This document shows, one piece after another, positions 59,495 through 64,000 of a stretch of 64,000 bases of DNA. Below the pieces are notes generated by a model. That model made no database searches and was not told the origin of the DNA. It saw nothing but the letters and a program-made list of their open reading frames with translations. The stretch's first letter is position 1; every line of letters begins with the position of its first letter. The translations under genes and the position numbers were made by a program. Source of the stretch: Dyella solisilvae. GTDB taxonomy: Bacteria > Pseudomonadota > Gammaproteobacteria > Xanthomonadales > Rhodanobacteraceae. The stretch is from contig NZ_QQSY01000002.1 of assembly GCF_003351225.1 (NCBI RefSeq), positions 920,118 through 984,117 on the forward strand, written 5' to 3'.

Positions 59495-60193
59495 TTACAC
59501 CTTCGCCCCCTGCCCAAAGAGCACCTTGCGAGCCTCCTCGTCGGTGGTCAGGTCGAATCTGCCCTTGATCTCGTCGCCCAGCGCATAGGCCCGCTGCGTG
59601 GCCGGGCGCTCGCCAATCGCTTCAAACCAGGCCTTCAGATGCGGGAAATCCGCCAGATCCATGCCCTGGTTCTCATGCGGCACGATCCAGGGGTAGGCCG
59701 CCATGTCGGCGATCGTGTAGTCCTTGCCGGCGATGAAGGCGCGGCCATCGAGGCGCTTGTCGAGCACGCCATACAGACGGCGCGTCTCGTTGACGTAGCG
59801 GTCGATCGCATAGGGGATCTTTTCCGGCGCATAGCGGTTGAAGTGGTGGTTCTGGCCCAGCATCGGGCCCAGCCCGCCCACCTGCCAGTACAGCCACTGC
59901 AGCACCTCGTAGCGGCCGCGCAGGTCATGCGGCAGGAAAAGCCCGGTCTTCTCGGCCAGGTACTGCAGGATGGCGCCGGACTCGAACACGCTGACCGCCG
60001 CGCCGCCGTCTGCCGGCGCCTGGTCGACGATGGCGGGCATGCGGTTGTTCGGCGAAATGGCCAGGAAGTCGGGCGCGAACTGCTCGCCGCGCCCGATGTT
60101 CACCGGCTTGATGGCATAGGGGAGGCCGGCTTCCTCCAGCAACAGGGTGATCTTGTGGCCGTTGGGCGTGGGCCAGTAATAAAGGTCGATCAT
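59495..60193 (-). CDS. Glutathione S-transferase (YfcG/nu class)
   Basis: A 232-residue thiol enzyme. The ATG at 60193 gives MIDLYYWPTPNGHKITLLLEE, where the Thr-x-Asn motif (TPNGHK) replaces the Tyr/Ser/Cys of other classes, as in YfcG and YghU, which have disulfide reductase activity. The glutathione site NNRMPAIVD and the SNAIL-like turn VFESGAILQYLAEKTG follow. The C-terminal helical domain has GPMLGQNHHFNRYAPEKIPYAIDRY in parts. Likely cytosolic and involved in thiol-disulfide or detoxification chemistry. It is divergent from the Spy-like gene. Confidence 0.93.
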   Translation of the reverse strand: MIDLYYWPTPNGHKITLLLEEAGLPYAIKPVNIGRGEQFAPDFLAISPNNRMPAIVDQAPADGGAAVSVFESGAILQYLAEKTGLFLPHDLRGRYEVLQWLYWQVGGLGPMLGQNHHFNRYAPEKIPYAIDRYVNETRRLYGVLDKRLDGRAFIAGKDYTIADMAAYPWIVPHENQGMDLADFPHLKAWFEAIGERPATQRAYALGDEIKGRFDLTTDEEARKVLFGQGAKV

Positions 60194-60324
60194 GGCAAAT
60201 CCTCGGGGCGGTCGATGCGTTGATGGTCGGGTCGAGCGGCGGGGATTCAAGCCGGCGACCGGATGGGTCAACCGGCCGCTTCCGGCCTGCGTTCCCACTT
60301 TTGCGAACCCACCGGAGACAACGC

Positions 60325-60774
60325 ATGACCCGCCTTCCCCGTATCGCCATGCTGGTGCTGGGCCTGGCCCTCGCCGGCAGCGCCCTGGCCCAGTCGCAGG
60401 GCAACACCCCGCCGCCACCCGAGGGCAACGCGGCCGGCCAGCCACCCCAGCGTGGCGGACGCATGCCCGATCCGCAGCAGCAGCTCGAACGGATGAGCAA
60501 GCAGCTGCAGCTGACCTCCGACCAGCAGGCCAAGCTCGCTCCGATCCTTCAGCAGCGCGCCCAGCAGATGCAGGCGCTGCGCGGCGACAACAGCCTGAGC
60601 CCGGCCGACCGCCGCGCCAAGATGATGGCGCTGATGCAGCAGAGCCAAAGCCAGATCGACGCCATCCTCACGCCGGCCCAGCGCGACCAGATGAAGGCGA
60701 TGCGCGAGAAGGCGCAGGAACGCATGGAAGAACGCCGCAGCCAGCGCGCGCCGTCGTCAACCGGCGGCGGTTGA
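60325..60774 (+). CDS. Spy/CpxP-like periplasmic protein
   Basis: A 149-residue exported protein. The ATG follows CCGGAG; the signal peptide is MTRLPRIAMLVLGLALAGSALA. A Pro/Gly/Gln-rich linker leads to a helical region with two LTxxQ-type motifs, LQLTSDQQAKLAPIL and ILTPAQRDQM, the hallmark of the Spy/CpxP/CnrR fold. The helices are rich in Gln, Met and Arg, and 14 or so Met/Gln pairs recall metal- or unfolded-protein-binding members. A role as a periplasmic chaperone or stress sensor is inferred. No cpx genes are adjacent. Confidence 0.75.
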   Translation: MTRLPRIAMLVLGLALAGSALAQSQGNTPPPPEGNAAGQPPQRGGRMPDPQQQLERMSKQLQLTSDQQAKLAPILQQRAQQMQALRGDNSLSPADRRAKMMALMQQSQSQIDAILTPAQRDQMKAMREKAQERMEERRSQRAPSSTGGG

Positions 60775-60798
60775 GCGTCCCGACCGGGTCACTCGTCA

Positions 60799-60828
60799 CC
60801 GTCGTCCCCGCGTCGGCCGGGACGACGG
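60799..60828. repeat. Variant REP palindrome
   Basis: CCGTCGTCCCCGC-gtc-GGCCGGGACGACGG is an imperfect form of the REP family, between the Spy-like gene and ribokinase. Confidence 0.65.
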
Positions 60829-60903
60829 TGAGATCCGCCATACCGACGGTTCGCCGCATCCCGTATCCTGCCCTGTCCCCGCAATGGCAGTGATGGAGCA
60901 GGC

Positions 60904-61803
60904 ATGGCGCGCGTGGTCGTGGTTGGCAGCATCAACATGGACCTGGTGACGCTGGCGCCGCGTTTCGCCGAACCCGGCGAAACCATCCTTGGCGAGCGCT
61001 TCCTCACCGTGCACGGTGGAAAGGGCGCCAACCAGGCCGTCGCGGCGGCCAGGCTCGGCGCCGAGGTGGCCCTGGTCGGCGCGCTCGGCGCGGTCGCCTT
61101 CGGGGATCAGTTGCACGCTGGACTCGCGCGCGAAGGCATCGCGCTGGATCATGTCGCGCGCATCGCCGACTGTGGCAGCGGTACGGCCTCGATCACCGTG
61201 GCCGGCGGAGACAACCACATCATCGTGGTCCCTGGCGCCAACGCCCATGTGACGCCAGCTCAGATCGAGCGGGCGCAGTCGACGCTGGCAAGCGCCGACG
61301 CCATCCTGGTGCAGATGGAAATTCCGCTGGAGTCGGTGGAAGCGACGCTGCGCCTGGGCCACCGCCTGGGCAAGCCGGTGATCCTCAATCCCGCGCCGGC
61401 CCACCGACTCCCAACCGAATGCCTGCAACTGGCGCGCTACCTCACGCCGAACCAGCACGAGCTGGCCATTCTGCTCGGCGCCGATGCTGACGAAGACTTC
61501 CGCGCATTGATGCAACGCGCGCCGGCGCCCGTGGTGCTCACCCGCGGTGAAGACGGCGCGTGGTACCGCGATGGCGGTGAGCCGGTGCACCAGCCTGGAT
61601 TCCAGGTCGCCGTCGTCGACACCACCGGCGCGGGCGACACCTTCAATGCAGCGCTCGCGGTGTTCCTCCATGAAGGGCTGCCGGTCGCGGTGCGCAAGGC
61701 CTGCGCGGCGGCGGCCTTGTCGGTGACGCGGTTGGGCGCCCAGGGCGGCATGCCGACCCGCGCCGAACTGGACGCCTTCCTCGCGAGCCGGGCAACCCGG
61801 TAG
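60904..61803 (+). CDS. rbsK: Ribokinase (PfkB family)
   Basis: A 299-residue sugar kinase that phosphorylates ribose at O5. The N-terminal PfkB signature is VVVGSINMDLVTLAPRFAEPG and the substrate motif VHGGKGANQAVAAARLGA. The ATP/anion-hole signature DTTGAGDTFNAALAVF includes the catalytic Asp. Motifs LNPAPAH and TPNQHELAIL are also typical. No ribose transporter or rbsD is adjacent, so the gene may serve nucleoside-derived ribose. It converges on ftsK with 15 bases between stops. Confidence 0.93.
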   Translation: MARVVVVGSINMDLVTLAPRFAEPGETILGERFLTVHGGKGANQAVAAARLGAEVALVGALGAVAFGDQLHAGLAREGIALDHVARIADCGSGTASITVAGGDNHIIVVPGANAHVTPAQIERAQSTLASADAILVQMEIPLESVEATLRLGHRLGKPVILNPAPAHRLPTECLQLARYLTPNQHELAILLGADADEDFRALMQRAPAPVVLTRGEDGAWYRDGGEPVHQPGFQVAVVDTTGAGDTFNAALAVFLHEGLPVAVRKACAAAALSVTRLGAQGGMPTRAELDAFLASRATR

Positions 61804-61818
61804 GACCGACGGGCGCGC

Positions 61819-64000
61819 TCAGTCCACCGGGCCCGGCGCGATCACTTCGCGCTGGCCATTGATGCCCATCGACGACACCAGTCCCGCCGCCTCCATCGCC
61901 TCGACCAGTCGCGCGGCGCGGTTGTAGCCGATGCGGAACTGACGCTGCACGAACGAGATCGAGGCGCGTCGCGACCGCAGCACGAAGGCGGCGGCTTCGT
62001 CGTACAACGGGTCGAGTTCGGCATCGGCGCCGTCCTCGTTGAACAGCTCGCCCGAGCCTTCGCTCGGCGGCCCGGCCAGGATCTCGTCCTTGTAATCCGG
62101 CTCGCCATACAACTTGAGATGCGCCACCACCCGATGCACTTCCTCGTCGGCGACGAAGGCGCCGTGGATGCGCTGCGGATAGCCCGTGCCCGGCGGCAGG
62201 AACAGCATGTCGCCCTGACCAAGAAGACTCTCGGCGCCCATCTGGTCGAGGATGGTGCGCGAGTCGATCTTGCTCGAAACCTGGAACGCCACGCGTGTGG
62301 GAATGTTCGCCTTGATCAGGCCGGTGATCACGTCCACCGACGGTCGCTGCGTGGCGAGGATCAGGTGGATGCCAGCCGCGCGCGCCTTTTGTGCGAGGCG
62401 CGCGATCAGTTCTTCGATCTTCTTGCCGGCCACCATCATCAGGTCGGCCAGCTCGTCGATCACCACCACGATCATCGGCAGCGTATCGAGCCTCTCCGGC
62501 ACTTCCGGATGCGCCGGGAACGGATTGAGCAATGGACGTCCAGACGCCCGCGCCTCGCGCACCTTCTGGTTGTAACCGGCGAGGTTGCGCACGCGCAGAT
62601 CCGACATCAGACGGTAGCGATTCTCCATCTCGCCCACGCACCAGGCCAGCGCGTTGGCGGCGAGCTTCATGTCGGTGACCACCGGCGCCAGCAGATGCGG
62701 GATGCCCTCGTACACCGAGAGCTCCAGCATCTTCGGGTCGATCATGATCATGCGCACGTCGTCGGGCGTGGCCTTGTACAGCATCGACAGGATCATCGCG
62801 TTGACCGCAACCGACTTGCCGGACCCGGTGGTGCCGGCCACCAGCATGTGCGGCGCCTTGGCCAGATCCGCCACCACCGGCTCGCCGGTAATGCCCTTGC
62901 CCATCGCCAGCGTGAGCAGCGACTCCGAACCGCGGTATTCCGCGGAATCGAGGATCTCCGACAGCGCGATCATCTGCCGCTGCTCATTCGGCAACTCCAG
63001 GCCCATGCAGGTCTTGCCGGGGATGGTCTCCACCACGCGGATCGAGCTGCGGCCAAGGCCGCGCGCCAGGTCCTTCATCAGCGCGACGATCTGGTTGCCG
63101 CGCACGCCGACCGCTGGCTCGACCTCGAAGCGCGTGATCACCGGCCCGGCCGAAGCGCCGACCACGGTGACCGGCACCTTGAACTCGCGCAGTCGTTGCT
63201 CGATCAGCTCGCTGGTTTCCGCCAGCTGGATCTCGTCGATCGCGGTGAACTCGAAGCGCGGAGCGCTGAGCAGCGACAACGGCGGCAATGCCACGGCCTG
63301 GCGCGACGGCGGCGTCGTGACCGGCGCGCGCGACGGCAAGTGGCTGACCGACGCCGCACTCAGTTCGTCGTCGTTGGCGGCGAACCGGCGTGCAGACGCG
63401 ACTGGCGCGGCCTGCAGCAGCGGCGCGACCGAGGCCAGTTCTATCTCGGGCTCGCAGTCTGCCTCAACCACCTCCACCGGCGGCGCGGGCTCGGCCACTG
63501 GTATCGGCATCGGCGCGACCGGAGCCAGATTGCCCTGCATCGCTTCGAGTGGAGCAACCAGCGACGGCAGTGGAGCCGGCGCCACCGACGCCGGGGAGGG
63601 CATAGCCGGCGACGGCGCGCTCAGGGGCATAGACGCGGCGACCACCGTCGTGCTCACTGGCGCTGGCGCCGACGCCGCCATCGGCTGGCGCGCGTGCCTG
63701 GGCAGCAACCACGGCTCGCGTATGACCTTCTCGTTCCGCGCGGCTCGCCTTATGCCAGACAACGAGGCGGATGCAGCCGGTGGCTGGGGATGTGGCTCCG
63801 CTTGCTTTGCCGGCGTCGCCGCCTTGACCGGCGGCGCCGCGGTTACTGGAGTGCGCCGCTCGGCAGCAGGGGCGCCGCGCCGCGTGCGCGCACTTCGCTC
63901 GGTGCGGCGCACCGCGCCGCTCTGGCGTGAGCCCGGCAGGCGCTTGCCGCGCCACGCCGCCACCCATGCCAGCAGATGGTGCAGCACGAGTGCGAGACCA
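61819..64000 (-). CDS. ftsK: DNA translocase FtsK, 5' part cut by the window end
   Basis: The C-terminal 727 or so residues of FtsK, which pumps DNA at the septum and activates XerCD recombination at dif. The frame is open to the last base ([16 protein letters not shown]), the end of the N-terminal membrane part, so the true start is outside. A Pro/Ala/Val-rich linker (about 200 residues, with clusters such as [22 protein letters not shown] in parts) leads to the motor: [16 protein letters not shown], Walker A in [16 protein letters not shown] and Walker B in [17 protein letters not shown]. The gamma domain that reads KOPS is at the end ([23 protein letters not shown] in parts). xerC is 9 kb away. 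Confidence 0.96.
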   Translation of the reverse strand, partial: GLALVLHHLLAWVAAWRGKRLPGSRQSGAVRRTERSARTRRGAPAAERRTPVTAAPPVKAATPAKQAEPHPQPPAASASLSGIRRAARNEKVIREPWLLPRHARQPMAASAPAPVSTTVVAASMPLSAPSPAMPSPASVAPAPLPSLVAPLEAMQGNLAPVAPMPIPVAEPAPPVEVVEADCEPEIELASVAPLLQAAPVASARRFAANDDELSAASVSHLPSRAPVTTPPSRQAVALPPLSLLSAPRFEFTAIDEIQLAETSELIEQRLREFKVPVTVVGASAGPVITRFEVEPAVGVRGNQIVALMKDLARGLGRSSIRVVETIPGKTCMGLELPNEQRQMIALSEILDSAEYRGSESLLTLAMGKGITGEPVVADLAKAPHMLVAGTTGSGKSVAVNAMILSMLYKATPDDVRMIMIDPKMLELSVYEGIPHLLAPVVTDMKLAANALAWCVGEMENRYRLMSDLRVRNLAGYNQKVREARASGRPLLNPFPAHPEVPERLDTLPMIVVVIDELADLMMVAGKKIEELIARLAQKARAAGIHLILATQRPSVDVITGLIKANIPTRVAFQVSSKIDSRTILDQMGAESLLGQGDMLFLPPGTGYPQRIHGAFVADEEVHRVVAHLKLYGEPDYKDEILAGPPSEGSGELFNEDGADAELDPLYDEAAAFVLRSRRASISFVQRQFRIGYNRAARLVEAMEAAGLVSSMGINGQREVIAPGPVD

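Noticed and set aside
1-64000. tRNA or rRNA genes
   Set aside because: No cloverleaf with TTCGANNC and matching arms, and no rRNA-like sequence, was recognised on either strand by eye; a tRNA-finder run would settle it.

Overview
The window is high-GC bacterial chromosome with the gene content and order of a gammaproteobacterium of the order Xanthomonadales. The best fit is the family Rhodanobacteraceae (the Dyella, Luteibacter, Rhodanobacter, Frateuria group); I infer this from protein character and synteny, not from a database match. Anchors are lptM-like/dapF/DUF484/xerC/glpM-like/hslVU, rsmG-parA-parB, algZ-algR-hemC, and the ftsK C-terminal part at the right edge. No rRNA, tRNA, CRISPR array, prophage or insertion sequence was seen. 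The window is mostly housekeeping and envelope genes, separated by intergenic stretches rich in palindromic repeats.

Layout. 0-11 kb: an orphan RND efflux pump with a C-terminal membrane extension, a DUF3617 protein, a secreted phosphoesterase, a Tat-exported multicopper oxidase, a MATE pump, a DUF2239 protein and a remnant of the lipid A deacylase gene pagL. 11-17 kb: a complete tripartite efflux operon of MarR regulator, outer-membrane factor, EmrA-like adaptor and EmrB-like pump. 17-29 kb: an exported S9 peptidase, a carboxylesterase, the AlgZ/AlgR two-component pair with hemC, a DUF481 outer-membrane protein, a membrane protein divergent from a WYL regulator, a patatin, DUF488 and a family 2 glycosyltransferase. 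29-32.6 kb: parB, parA, rsmG and a minimal SPFH protein. 33.5-41 kb: pirin, YecA-like protein, exonuclease III, oligopeptidase A, a cyclic-nucleotide-domain patatin, and a gamma carbonic anhydrase translationally coupled to a small tyrosine phosphatase. 41-46 kb (most accessory part): two paralogous membrane-anchored proteins, one carrying a TonB C-terminus, then a secreted PNGase A-like glycoamidase and a divergent outer-membrane protein. 46-50 kb: aroE, an RLAN/ATP-grasp ligase and a divergent GNAT acetyltransferase. 50-64 kb: the lptM-like/dapF/xerC/hslVU block, a DPP-IV-like peptidase, a glutathione transferase, a Spy-like protein, ribokinase and ftsK (cut by the window end).

The most distinctive non-coding signal is a composite intergenic element of about 470-530 bp present three times (16.5-17.0, 29.0-29.5 inverted, 32.9-33.4 kb), with a fourth tail at bases 1-54. 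Each full copy starts with a CCCTCTCC-type palindrome, contains two half-units spaced exactly 108 bp apart, then a 14-bp AT-rich hairpin, and ends in a REP palindrome. One copy has its terminal REP split by a 62-bp insert. At least three families of short palindromes (ATCCCAGC-type REP, GTAG-type REP, CCCTCTCC palindromes) are scattered between genes and inside two operons (emrA/emrB and hslV/hslU). Other candidates for follow-up are a long palindrome covering the start codon of the multicopper oxidase gene, the PNGase/TonB cluster, the RLAN ligase/GNAT pair, and a sigma-32-like promoter before hslVU.
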